This document shows, piece by piece, positions 8,219 through 17,070 of a DNA stretch of 64,000 bases (its first letter is position 1; the number at the start of each line of letters is the position of its first letter). The notes under the pieces were generated by a model. The model saw only the letters and a list, made by a program, of their open reading frames with translations. It was not told the origin of the DNA and did no database searches. Source of the stretch: Pseudogracilibacillus auburnensis (GTDB lineage Bacteria > Bacillota > Bacilli > Bacillales > Amphibacillaceae). Where the stretch lies: positions 1 to 64,000 of the forward strand of contig NZ_QJJQ01000021.1 in assembly GCF_003201975.1 (NCBI RefSeq), in the 5' to 3' direction. The position numbers and the translations under genes were made by a program.

Positions 8219-9523
8219 ATGTATAAGGTCGGAGTTGTCGGGCCGATTAGATCGGTAGAACGAATATTAGAAGTAGCAAAAGAATTTTCCGGGGATTTGA
8301 CTTTCATTCCATTAACGTATAACACAGCGATCGAAACGACTGAAATCATAAAAACATATGAAGAAAAATTCGATTACTTCTTATTTTCAGGTCCCATACC
8401 TTATGAAATTGCCAAGCAATCGGTGAAAAATACGAATAAGTTCTTTTACATCCATTTAATTGAAGCAGGTTTTTATAAGGCTCTTTTACAACTTATTGCT
8501 TCAACAAAGAGTGAAATTAATTGTTTAAGCATTGATATTTTAGATAAATCAAATATTGTTGATGTTTCACTAGATCAATTAACGATTCCTTTAAAGGGAA
8601 TGGTTGTAAAAGAATTTGATGCTCATATACATTTTTATGATTTATATGAATACCATGTCCAATTATATAGAGAAAATAAAATAGATGGAGTGCTTACATG
8701 CTATCCAGAAGTGATGAAACTTCTAAAAAGAGATAATATACCTGTCGAATGGATAAGTACAACAAAGCTCGCAACAAAACAAGTGATTGAGTTAATTGAA
8801 CAAAGATCGCAAATTTCTTATTTTAAACGAACGCAAATTGGTGTTTGTATGATAGATGTTGATACAAAAGTGTACGAGGGACAAAGTGAGCAACTATCCT
8901 ATGATATTCAGTTTGCTACGTTAAAAATGAATGAAGAACTTCTCACACTTAGCCGTGACATGAACGGATCTTTCATTGAGGTAGGGGACGGGAAATATAT
9001 GATTTTTAGTTCGAGAGGAGAAATTCTCGATAATGTAAATGTATTAAATCAAACAATCACTCGCCTAAAAAAATCGTGGGAAAGAGAGATCATTGCAGGT
9101 ATTGGATTTGGTGATTCAGCTCTAAAAGCGGAATTAAACGCAAGAAAAGCTATCTATAAGACAGAAGTAGAAAATAAAGAAATTGTCGTTATTGATAATC
9201 TGGGGGAAATAGTCGACATTCCAATGAAAGATATTCATTCTTTATCAACTATTTCGGATAACGTCCAATTATTAAATAAATTAAAAGATAAAAATATTAG
9301 TATTCAAGCTTTTGAAAGAGTTAGAGACATCATTCATCTTAAAAAGTGGAATCAATTTACATCCAATGATCTTGCATTTGAATTAAATATGAGTAATCGT
9401 AATGCTCAGCGGCTTTTGCTTTCCTTTAAAGAAACTGACATTGTGGAACAAGTCGGTGAGGAGAAAATTGCTAAAAAAGGCCGACCGCGTTTATTGTATC
9501 GCATGAAGGAGGAGTTTATGTAG
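8219..9523 (+). CDS. Transcriptional regulator with degenerate nucleotidyl-cyclase-like domain and C-terminal HTH
   Basis: A 434-residue soluble protein without signal peptide or membrane segment. Residues 1-200 look like an alpha/beta sensing domain (MYKVGVVGPIRSVERIL start, alternating strands and helices). Residues 205-340 resemble a GGDEF/class III cyclase fold, with VGDGKYMIF (255-263) where an active GGDEF motif would sit, so it is probably catalytically dead. Residues about 365-434 form a winged helix-turn-helix (SNDLAFELNMSNRNAQRLLLSF) with a GRPRLLYRM wing. It is separated from the permease gene only by a hairpin, so it likely senses the hydrolase/permease substrate. Start ATG with GGGGG upstream. 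I cannot place it in a named family. Confidence 0.7.
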   Translation: MYKVGVVGPIRSVERILEVAKEFSGDLTFIPLTYNTAIETTEIIKTYEEKFDYFLFSGPIPYEIAKQSVKNTNKFFYIHLIEAGFYKALLQLIASTKSEINCLSIDILDKSNIVDVSLDQLTIPLKGMVVKEFDAHIHFYDLYEYHVQLYRENKIDGVLTCYPEVMKLLKRDNIPVEWISTTKLATKQVIELIEQRSQISYFKRTQIGVCMIDVDTKVYEGQSEQLSYDIQFATLKMNEELLTLSRDMNGSFIEVGDGKYMIFSSRGEILDNVNVLNQTITRLKKSWEREIIAGIGFGDSALKAELNARKAIYKTEVENKEIVVIDNLGEIVDIPMKDIHSLSTISDNVQLLNKLKDKNISIQAFERVRDIIHLKKWNQFTSNDLAFELNMSNRNAQRLLLSFKETDIVEQVGEEKIAKKGRPRLLYRMKEEFM

Positions 9524-10172
9524 AATAAACTTAAGAAAAGTGTGGTTTCATTCGGGGAACTAAAAATGAGGAAAATAAAAAGTAGAATAATATATGAAGT
9601 TTGTCGGTTTATCAACAACTTATGATAAAAAGCATTCTACTAGAGAGACATTGGAATCGCAGTTCAATTTTCTACCATGCTGTTTTTTATTATTCTATAT
9701 AACAGTAAATTTTAATTATATAGAAATGTAGCCCCTATTTATCCTATGGGTTTAACCATATGACAGTTTTAAACGTTTTAGAGCGTGTTATTTAATGTCT
9801 CTTTGCGTAAGATTAGTGATGGAGAGTTCGCTAAAAGACTATCATTCATTGAAACCTGTTAGCAGTAAAGTAAAAAAAAGTTTGAGAGCCATTTTAACAC
9901 ACAGTAATTAAGCCAGTACTTTGTTTAAAACAGTTTAAACTCAGTTGCTTCATTAGTATTGGGAGCTACTATTTATACTTTTTTCTAGCCCTATAATTCT
10001 AATCGATAAATTGAAGATGACTGCGCTTACCATTGATTGAATATATACGAATAGAAGGCTTTCCGTTTTGGTACGAAAAAACTTTTTTACCTACAAGAAC
10101 TAAGCAATTAAGTATATTAAACGTTAAGATTGAAATATAATGAAAAAAAGAACAGGGGAAAGGGGATTGGAA
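9524..10172. other. Gene-free 650-bp stretch
   Basis: No coding potential or recognisable RNA was found. It is AT-rich with scattered stops in all frames. It contains TTATGATAA at 9620-9628, a nine-base match to the 3' end of rlmH at 13366-13380, discussed as a possible but weak attachment remnant. Confidence 0.5.
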
Positions 10173-10682
10173 ATGGACGTAAAATATCCAATTGGCAAAT
10201 TACAAGTACCTGAAAAAGTAACACTTGATAATGTTCAAGAATGGTTAAACCAAATAGGAACTTATACCGTTCGATTAAGAGAAACTGTGGATTCCTTAAG
10301 TGACGAAGAATTAAACAAAACGTATCGTGATGGTAGTTGGACTATTTATCAACTTGTTCATCATATTGCGGACTCTCAGTTGGTTATGTTTCAACGTTTA
10401 AAGCTTGCTTTAACAGATGATAATCCAACAGTACCAAATTTCATTCAAGACAAGTGGGCAATTCAGCCAGATACAAAGCTCACTATAGAAAGTTCAATTA
10501 AAATACTAGAAGGCATAAATGAGCGTATCGTATCTTTAGGAAATAGTTTAAATGAAGAGCAATTAGATCGGTCTTTCACCCATGAGATAAACGGTAAAAT
10601 AACAGTTGCAACAAAGGTTGCAAAATTAGCATGGCATGAAGAGCATCATTTAGCCCATATAAAAATCGCATTAAATAGTTAA
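10173..10682 (+). CDS. bstA: YfiT/BstA-type DinB-fold metal-dependent transferase
   Basis: A 169-residue DinB-like four-helix protein. It begins MDVKYPIGKLQVPEKVT like YfiT of B. subtilis, and has LVHHIADSQ and WHEEHHLAHI, whose histidines are the expected metal ligands. YfiT/BstA proteins are bacillithiol S-transferases or related metal-dependent hydrolases. The internal ATG at 10173 is chosen over one at 10140 because AAAGGGGATTGG precedes it and homologues begin there. It stands alone with its own terminator. Confidence 0.82.
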   Translation: MDVKYPIGKLQVPEKVTLDNVQEWLNQIGTYTVRLRETVDSLSDEELNKTYRDGSWTIYQLVHHIADSQLVMFQRLKLALTDDNPTVPNFIQDKWAIQPDTKLTIESSIKILEGINERIVSLGNSLNEEQLDRSFTHEINGKITVATKVAKLAWHEEHHLAHIKIALNS

Positions 10683-10754
10683 GGGATTGGGATTAAATCT
10701 CTTTATATACATATTTGGGCTGAAGAAGAAAATAGGGGTTTTATATAAACATAG

Positions 10755-10783
10755 TCTAGCTCGAAGTGGGCTAGATTTTTTTG
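10755..10783 (+). terminator. Rho-independent terminator after bstA
   Basis: TCTAGC (10755-10760) and GCTAGA (10770-10775) form the stem, followed by a run of seven Ts. Confidence 0.8.
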
Positions 10784-11238
10784 TTTTATTTCTCAGATGG
10801 TGGCGCAAAACTCCTAACCTGTAGCTCGATCTATCCGTAATACGTAATACTCATCTTCCAATATCTTTATAAAAGTTCCTTTCCATTGCATTCTTCACCT
10901 TCCCAATTTGTAAGTTTATCATTTGCCTTTTTCCCAACTTTTTACAATGATAAATACTTTTTTCAACTATTTGCGATACGGTCTCTCAGCAGTACGTCTA
11001 AGTGAGATTTTTGAGTGAAAATAGGCAAAATTCCAAGTTTTACGATAATTTTCCATAAAGCAGGTGATTTCTTTAGCATGTGATACGGTAAATCTAGAAT
11101 ATGATATGGTTTCAGTACTTTATGCTGGTTGATGATTTAAGTAATTACATGTTATTAATGAAAGTGTATTATTCTTAAATTACATGATAAGATTGTACTC
11201 AATAAACGTACCACTTACTGGAGAGAGGAGGATTATAA
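10784..11238. other. AT-rich spacer, no supported gene
   Basis: Only a 23-codon minus-strand open frame (starting MQWKGTFIKILEDEYYVLR, about 10890 down to 10820) with a GGGAAGGTG site upstream stands out. It is too short to support as a gene and may be a relic. Confidence 0.4.
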
Positions 11239-12009
11239 TTGACAGAACTTCAGGTTAATAAGCCAAAATCTGGGACAAAATCAGGAGCAATGTATTTTGA
11301 TTCAACTATTAAGGATTTAGAATTTTTCTTTTTTATTATCAATACTGTTATGGTTATTGATTATATACCATATCACGCTAAAAAAACCTTGGAGCTGGTA
11401 GATGGTTTAGTTACCGAGCAGGAAATTGCAAAAAGTCCAGAAGAGTTAATGCAGACTAGCCCAGGAAACCATATAAAAAAATTGAGACGGCATTCACAGG
11501 AATTTATAGAAATGATCTATAGTAGACAGGTAGATAATTTCCAAACTTATATTGTTAATTTGGTAAGAGAAATTTTAAAAGTACAACCTAACATTTTACA
11601 TAATAATCATCCCCATATTTCAATAGCCCAATTGTTGGAGGTTGAATCAAAAGATGAACTGATTACCGAGGTAATTGAAAATAAAGTGTCCTCTTTAGCT
11701 AATAAAGGTTTTACAAATATTGATAAATGGTGTAAAAAATCCGGAATACCTTTGACAGTAGACCGGGAATTAAACATTAAATTAAAAGAATTTATTGCTA
11801 TAAGAAATATAATTGTACATAACCGTTGTATAGTTGATGAAAAATACTTAAGAGTAATACCTCATAGTAAATATGAAAAAGGTTCCCTTCGAAAGCTTAA
11901 GGTTAATGACTTGTATGATGCAGTAAATATATTTAGTGAAGTCGTGAAGCAAACCGATAAAAATTCCATCGAAAAATATAGTTTAGAAGTGTTCGAGTTC
12001 AATAAATAA
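11239..12009 (+). CDS. HEPN-domain protein, putative RNase; function unknown
   Basis: A 256-residue, mainly helical soluble protein. Near the C-terminus it has FIAIRNIIVHNR: Arg189, four residues, His194. This is the R-X4-6-H signature of HEPN ribonucleases, which act in toxin-antitoxin, abortive-infection and CRISPR systems. The rest resembles the broad HEPN/RiboL-PSP type group, but I recognise no named family. TTG is the start, supported by GAGAGGAGG eight bases upstream. A membrane protein gene follows 371 bases later. No antitoxin-like small gene is visible beside it. RNase activity and defence function are inferences. Confidence 0.6.
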   Translation: MTELQVNKPKSGTKSGAMYFDSTIKDLEFFFFIINTVMVIDYIPYHAKKTLELVDGLVTEQEIAKSPEELMQTSPGNHIKKLRRHSQEFIEMIYSRQVDNFQTYIVNLVREILKVQPNILHNNHPHISIAQLLEVESKDELITEVIENKVSSLANKGFTNIDKWCKKSGIPLTVDRELNIKLKEFIAIRNIIVHNRCIVDEKYLRVIPHSKYEKGSLRKLKVNDLYDAVNIFSEVVKQTDKNSIEKYSLEVFEFNK

Positions 12010-12380
12010 TAGTAATATTAAGCAGTTATTATTAAATTGCTAAGCAAACCATACATTTAACAATAGAATAAGTTGATAAATATTATGTACAAGGTACCTC
12101 TTACGAAGATAAGAAGTACTTTTCGTATTTTATAAGAACTTTTCTATTTATCTTCATTGAACCCCTCTTACCTAATCTATTAAACGTCTAAACGGATAAT
12201 GTGAAGATTAAAGGAGTTAATTCTACACGATTTATGATGGTAGATGCACGATTAGACAGATTAGTGAGATTGCGTTGGGTAGACCTAGACCGTTTAGAGG
12301 ATTGAGTGTGGAGTAATCTAGGTAATAAGTTCTATTTATAATCAGGGCATTTAAATAACTTTAATTAACGAGGTGTCTAG
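12010..12380. other. Spacer with long-range inverted repeat
   Basis: TCTAAACGG (12187-12195) and CCGTTTAGA (12290-12298) are exact inverted copies about 94 bases apart. Between them is a run of TTAGAC/GATTAG-like short repeats whose plus frame reads ARLDRLVRLRWVDLDRLED before a stop. It does not look like a complete gene. Confidence 0.4.
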
Positions 12381-13271
12381 GTGGAGTTCATAAAACTGTT
12401 TTCTAACAGAGAAATTTCCTTTGCCGTATGGAATATAATTTTTATCTTATGGATTATCTTAATGACAATAAAAAGTATTGAAATAAGGAAATCAGTTTTC
12501 AAAGTTTTTAAGGCTATTTTAAATAAACATATAATTTTTTTCATGATTGTTACCGTTAGTTATGCTGCAGTAAGTGTTTGGTTCCTATCGTCATTGTCAA
12601 TCTGGAATTGGATGTATTTAAAAGATGTGGTGCTTTGGTTTCTATTTATTGGAATACCAATGACAGCTAATGCAGCTAGTGAAAGAAATATTCAATATTT
12701 TGTGCAGTTAGTAAAAGAAAATATGAAAATAGCGATATTTATAGAATTTCTTGTTGGAACATTTACTTTCAATTTATATGTAGAACTATTACTAGTTCCA
12801 ATAAGCACCCTAATATTTTTACTATATACCGTTAGTTCATTAGATAAATCGTACAAGTCAGTTGAAAAGTTTTTTTCGGTAGTATTAAGTATATTAGGCT
12901 GGACTATTATATTTTTTGCTATAAGGAACATGGTAATTCAGTTTTCTGATTTAAATATACCTGAACTTTTTGTAACATTTAGTATTCCTATAACAATGAC
13001 TTTTATATTTTTACCACTATCCTATTTATTTTCATTATATTCAGGATATGAACAACTATTTTTGCAATTAAAGTTTAGAATAAGAGACAGAAGAAATAGA
13101 AAACTTATAGCGTTAAAGATTATAAGGGTATGCAATTTTTCTATATCGAAGGTTGAATTTTTTAGGAGAAATTACATAGGAAAATTCTATTTGTTTGTTG
13201 ATAAAAATGAAATTAATAACATTATAACTTCTTTTAAAAATCAGTATAGTGAAGAGCGAAAAAACAAATAA
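12381..13271 (+). CDS. Polytopic membrane protein of unknown function
   Basis: A 296-residue protein with about seven hydrophobic helices (roughly 12-30, 52-72, 82-98, 113-131, 133-150, 163-182, 197-219), then a basic cytoplasmic C-terminal tail of about 75 residues (KFRIRDRRNRKL, YIGKFYLFVDKNEIN). GTG is the start, with AGGTG seven bases upstream. I do not recognise the family. It is very AT-rich in codon use, like the HEPN gene before it, and both lie beside the 3' end of rlmH, which suggests a shared accessory origin. A link between the two is inference. Confidence 0.65.
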   Translation: MEFIKLFSNREISFAVWNIIFILWIILMTIKSIEIRKSVFKVFKAILNKHIIFFMIVTVSYAAVSVWFLSSLSIWNWMYLKDVVLWFLFIGIPMTANAASERNIQYFVQLVKENMKIAIFIEFLVGTFTFNLYVELLLVPISTLIFLLYTVSSLDKSYKSVEKFFSVVLSILGWTIIFFAIRNMVIQFSDLNIPELFVTFSIPITMTFIFLPLSYLFSLYSGYEQLFLQLKFRIRDRRNRKLIALKIIRVCNFSISKVEFFRRNYIGKFYLFVDKNEINNIITSFKNQYSEERKNK

Positions 13272-13365
13272 TATCACATGCTTTTTACCAAAGAAAAAAA
13301 GATATATAAATAGAAATCTACTTGTTATTAGTAGATTTCTATTTTGTTTTTATGAAAAACCTCAC

Positions 13366-13845
13366 TTATTTATGATAAGGTTCCCCCCGCAATATCTTAA
13401 ACCCCCGATACACCTGTTCCAACAATATCAACTTCATCAATTGATGTGGAAATGTCATCTTAGAAAAGGACAGCTTCTGATCTGCACGTCGCAGAACCGC
13501 CTCACTCAGCCCATTGGAACCACCAATAATAAACGTAATTTGGTTTTTTCCTTGGAAGCTCAACCTTTCTATTTCTTTGGCGAACCCTTCCGATGACCAA
13601 CTCACGCCTTCTATATCTAAGGCAATCACATAATGATCTTGCTTCACCTTAGCTAAGATTTTTTCTCCTTCCTTTTGCTTTACGAGTTGTAAATCCTTTT
13701 CACTTAAATTCTCCGGTGCTTGTTCATCTGTTACTTCAGAAAATGTTAATTTACAATAGGATTGGAGACGCTTTTCAAATTCAGCAATTCCTAATTTCAA
13801 ATATTTTTCTTTCACTTTTCCGACACTAATGATGTGAATGTTCAT
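13366..13845 (-). CDS. rlmH: 23S rRNA (pseudouridine-1915-N3)-methyltransferase RlmH
   Basis: A 159-residue SPOUT-family methyltransferase that modifies pseudouridine 1915 in helix 69 of 23S rRNA. It starts [19 protein letters not shown] and ends with the family's conserved [21 protein letters not shown]-binding knot and the C-terminal GEPYHK. Length equals the family norm. The internal ATG at 13845 is chosen because AAGGAG precedes it and homologues start there. In staphylococci the 3' end of this gene (orfX) is the attachment site of SCC elements; the coding end CCT TAT CAT AAA TAA is similar here, and accessory genes lie just beyond it. Confidence 0.95.
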   Translation of the reverse strand: MNIHIISVGKVKEKYLKLGIAEFEKRLQSYCKLTFSEVTDEQAPENLSEKDLQLVKQKEGEKILAKVKQDHYVIALDIEGVSWSSEGFAKEIERLSFQGKNQITFIIGGSNGLSEAVLRRADQKLSFSKMTFPHQLMKLILLEQVYRGFKILRGEPYHK

Positions 13846-13940
13846 AGAAATACTCCTTAGTATACTTGCCATAAGCATATTTTAACCGCATAATTATTAT
13901 AGCAAAATAGACAAAATTATTCGGAAAGGAGCATCCTTTA

Positions 13941-15086
13941 ATGAAAATAATTATCGCTCCTGACTCATTTAAGGAAAGTATGACTGCAGTAGCGGCTACA
14001 GAAGCGATTGAAAAAGGGATAAAAAAAGTGCTTCCCAATGCAACTATTGCAAAATTTCCAATGGCAGATGGTGGAGAAGGTACGGTGGAAGCTCTCGTCA
14101 ATAGTATGGATGGTTCCCTCATTACTCATTCCATTACAGGACCTTTAGGTGAACAAATGGAAGCGCAATATGGAATCATCAATGATCACACAGCGGTAAT
14201 TGAAATAGCGGCTGCAGTAGGTTTACAGTTGGTACCTCCTGAGAAAAGAAATCCACTTCATACAACGACATATGGTATTGGTGAGTTTATTATTCATGCT
14301 TTAAATAAAGGGATTCGTCATTTTATTATTGGCCTTGGTGGCAGTAGTACAAATGATGGCGGTATTGGCATGGCACAGGCATTGGGTGCAGAAGTCACGG
14401 ATGAACGGGGGCACCCTGTCCATTTTGGTGGGCAAGGCTTGTCAGAAATAAAACATATTTCAATAGATAAGCTAGATCAGCGTCTCAAGCAATGTACATT
14501 TGACATTGCGTGTGATGTTGAAAACCCACTAACTGGACAGAACGGAGCAGCTTATATTTATGGCCCACAAAAAGGCGCTAATGAAAAAATGATTGCAAAT
14601 CTTGACCAATCTATGCAAAATTACGCAAACATATTGAAAAGAGATTTGCATGTCGATGTGAATCATGTGAAAGGAGCAGGTGCTGCTGGCGGACTAGGGG
14701 CTGCATTTATCGCATTTCTTCATGGTACATTAAAAAGCGGAATCGACATTATTACAACGATTACAGGGATAGAATCACATATAAAAACTGCTGACTTAGT
14801 TATTACCGGTGAGGGCAAAATAGATGATCAAACCATCTTCGGTAAAACGCCAGTCGGAGTGGCAAAAATTGCCCAAAAATACGGTGTTCCTGTGATCGCT
14901 ATAACGGGAGCTAATGAAATAACTTCTCCTGCTATTTATGAAGCAGGAATCAAAGCAATTTTCAGTATCACAAATAAGCCGATGACATTAGAAGAGGCGA
15001 TGGAATATAGTGAAGCTTTAACCGAGCAATTAGTTGAAAATATTATTCGTTTCATTATCGCCAATGAAGGAATGAGCAGTAGATAA
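13941..15086 (+). CDS. glxK: Glycerate kinase (GlxK/GarK type)
   Basis: A 381-residue enzyme phosphorylating D-glycerate with ATP, for glycerate and glyoxylate use. It starts MKIIIAPDSFKESMTA, has FPMADGGEGTVEAL (about 39-52), GLGGSSTNDGGIGMAQALGA (about 131-150) and ITGEGKIDDQTIFGKTP (about 290-306), all characteristic of the type I family. AAAGGAG precedes the ATG. It is divergent from rlmH and not in an obvious operon; no other glycerate-pathway gene is close. Confidence 0.93.
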   Translation: MKIIIAPDSFKESMTAVAATEAIEKGIKKVLPNATIAKFPMADGGEGTVEALVNSMDGSLITHSITGPLGEQMEAQYGIINDHTAVIEIAAAVGLQLVPPEKRNPLHTTTYGIGEFIIHALNKGIRHFIIGLGGSSTNDGGIGMAQALGAEVTDERGHPVHFGGQGLSEIKHISIDKLDQRLKQCTFDIACDVENPLTGQNGAAYIYGPQKGANEKMIANLDQSMQNYANILKRDLHVDVNHVKGAGAAGGLGAAFIAFLHGTLKSGIDIITTITGIESHIKTADLVITGEGKIDDQTIFGKTPVGVAKIAQKYGVPVIAITGANEITSPAIYEAGIKAIFSITNKPMTLEEAMEYSEALTEQLVENIIRFIIANEGMSSR

Positions 15087-15421
15087 AAATGTTACCGAAA
15101 ACAATCGTTTACACGCAACCTAGCAACTTGGTCTTGCACGTAAACACAACAAGACCAAGCAATTCCCCATAATAAAACATCATGTAAACCGTATGAAAAA
15201 AATGCTCCATACATTCGGTTCGATATGACCCAATACGTAAGAAGCTTCAACCAGACGACAAATGTAAATTTGGCATGATAATTACTTAAAGGAGAAAAAG
15301 CGATTCATTTTAATCAAGCAAACAACAAATCTTTGAAAAAATCAGCACCTCAGCGAATCGAATTAGAAGAAAGCGCAAAAAAGTATGCAACCGCAAACCG
15401 CCCAAAAATCCAACGCAAAAT
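15087..15421. other. Spacer between convergent genes with a 10-bp stem hairpin
   Basis: CTTGGTCTTG (15127-15136) and CAAGACCAAG (15150-15159) are a perfect inverted repeat with a 13-base loop. It lacks a T tail on both strands but probably acts as the shared end of the two convergent genes. An A-rich plus-strand frame follows an AAAGGAG site at about 15291 and would need an ATT start, so it is not called. Confidence 0.45.
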
Positions 15422-16552
15422 CTACAAAAAGATAATACCTAGCTGAGCTAAGCTATTCGCATACACCTTACTATGGATCGTTCGTTCTTTCTGATCGTTT
15501 CCTTTCAGATGAAAAACTAAACGACTCTCGTTCGTATGTAATACACTTTCTAATTGTTTCATAGAATGAACATGCTGGTCGTTTACTTTCACAATCGTTT
15601 CGCCAATACGGATGCCGATTCTATCAGCAGGAGAGTTTTCCATGACCCAGAAAACTTTCAAACTGTGTTCTATTTTAAGGATCATTGGTTTGGCTCTCGT
15701 TTCTTCTCTATATACATTCAGTTGGATAAGTATTCTTCCAATGATAGCAATAATGACAGTAAGCAGTGATAGATACTGCGAATAAAAGGAAAGAAAAGAA
15801 AATACCATGACAATGATCGCAAGTAAGGCAGTTTGTGCAGCTATTTGTCTAGCTATTTTTGTTGGGACATCACTCTTTACTAAATAGTTGAACCCGATCA
15901 AAAATGGGATGAGAACAATGCTATACGTTTCCTCACCAAGTGGAAAAGTTGGCCAAAAAGAAAAGATTGGTGTCATTGTTTCACCAGGAACGAGCATAAA
16001 AAAAGGAATAAAACATGCTTTTTTAAGCTTATATTGCCCGATAATCGAACCACGTTTACTATTCATCCGTTCTGGAAAACTATGATGATTCGTAACACTC
16101 CATAGCAGAATTGCCTCCACTACTAAAAAAATACCAATCAACAAAGTTAAGCTCGTTAAAATTTGGTAATAAGATGTATGAAGTGTTGCAAGGGACGGAA
16201 ATAATAACAAGTAAGCAATGCCGATTACATAGCTTGCCGAAAGAAGACTATATTGATAAACAAAGTTTAAGATGATAATCGTTATACATAAAATTAAAAT
16301 AATTTCATATGTAAATAATAAACCAAAGCTAATGGCTAAAAGCGAAATAACAAGACTAGTACATAATGAAATAAATAAAGTTCCTTTCCATTCGGAGAAT
16401 CGAGGTGTTATTCTTTTACCGAATTGTTTCATTTCATTTTTAGTATGTTTTCTATTTACGAAAAGGGCGGATACAATCATCCAATATAATAAAGGATTTT
16501 TTAAAAAGCGTATAAAAGCAATGATTATTTCATTTAACCAATCTATTTGCAT
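15422..16552 (-). CDS. MinJ-like multi-pass membrane protein with C-terminal PDZ domain
   Basis: A 376-residue protein with about eight membrane helices (residues about 15-280) and a cytoplasmic PDZ domain from about 290 to the end (FWVMENSPADRIGIRIGETI, VKVNDQHVHSMKQLESVL). Domain order and length match MinJ of B. subtilis, a polar adaptor linking DivIVA to MinCD and division proteins. I infer this role from architecture only, because the neighbours differ from the usual minJ location. ATG start with GGTGATC upstream. It is convergent with glxK. Confidence 0.65.
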   Translation of the reverse strand: MQIDWLNEIIIAFIRFLKNPLLYWMIVSALFVNRKHTKNEMKQFGKRITPRFSEWKGTLFISLCTSLVISLLAISFGLLFTYEIILILCITIIILNFVYQYSLLSASYVIGIAYLLLFPSLATLHTSYYQILTSLTLLIGIFLVVEAILLWSVTNHHSFPERMNSKRGSIIGQYKLKKACFIPFFMLVPGETMTPIFSFWPTFPLGEETYSIVLIPFLIGFNYLVKSDVPTKIARQIAAQTALLAIIVMVFSFLSFYSQYLSLLTVIIAIIGRILIQLNVYREETRAKPMILKIEHSLKVFWVMENSPADRIGIRIGETIVKVNDQHVHSMKQLESVLHTNESRLVFHLKGNDQKERTIHSKVYANSLAQLGIIFL

Positions 16553-16570
16553 ATGATCACCAATCTTTTA

Positions 16571-16815
16571 GAGGATGTTCAAAAGTCCAACAAAAATGAC
16601 ACATCGAATTTCTGCGTTGGCAGTTAAGAAAGGATAAATCCTTTCTTACTGCATAAGTGCTACTAAGGCATTCGCAGTAAAGGCGTAGCGAAAGTCAAGT
16701 TTTCTAAGCTTGCTTTTCCGGACTCACGTATGTAAAAGCATATGCTCCGTTCCTCGGGAGCTACGCCGCCTTGAACTTCTCAGGTCTTCTTTTATCGGCC
16801 TTTTTGAACACGGAC
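16571..16815 (+). repeat. MITE-like element copy C (about 245 bp, cleanest copy)
   Basis: It starts GAGGATGTTCAAAAGTCC and ends GGCCTTTTTGAACACGGA. It is flanked on both sides by CTTTTA (16565-16570 and 16816-16821), consistent with a target-site duplication. It lacks the GC-rich module block of copies B and D, so it may be the basic form. The rest of the spacer to 17070 holds no gene. Confidence 0.7.
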
Positions 16816-17070
16816 TTTTAGGAAAATGTTGCACTTTTTAGCAGATCTGAAAGGATAAAATTTTCTTGGCTCCTATAAGTTCTCGCCATGAAAGACTTTT
16901 AGATAAACCGACTTTTTTTACATAAAATTTTATAACGCTTTTAGAAACCGCTTATCGCCTGCCAAGGGCAAGCATATCTTTCGTATAATCATAACAAACT
17001 TTCTCGGAATATAGTATAATTAGCATGTGTAGCAAGGTAATGAAGTTGTTGTTATAAGGTGATGATTAAA

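Noticed and set aside
10820-10890. 23-codon minus-strand frame MQWKGTFIKILEDEYYVLR
   Set aside because: It has a good ribosome binding site but is too short and matches nothing I know; possibly a gene relic.
15291-15465. A-rich plus-strand frame of about 45 codons after AAAGGAG, reading IHFNQANNKSLKK
   Set aside because: It would need an ATT start, overlaps the 3' end of the convergent membrane protein gene, and resembles no known peptide.
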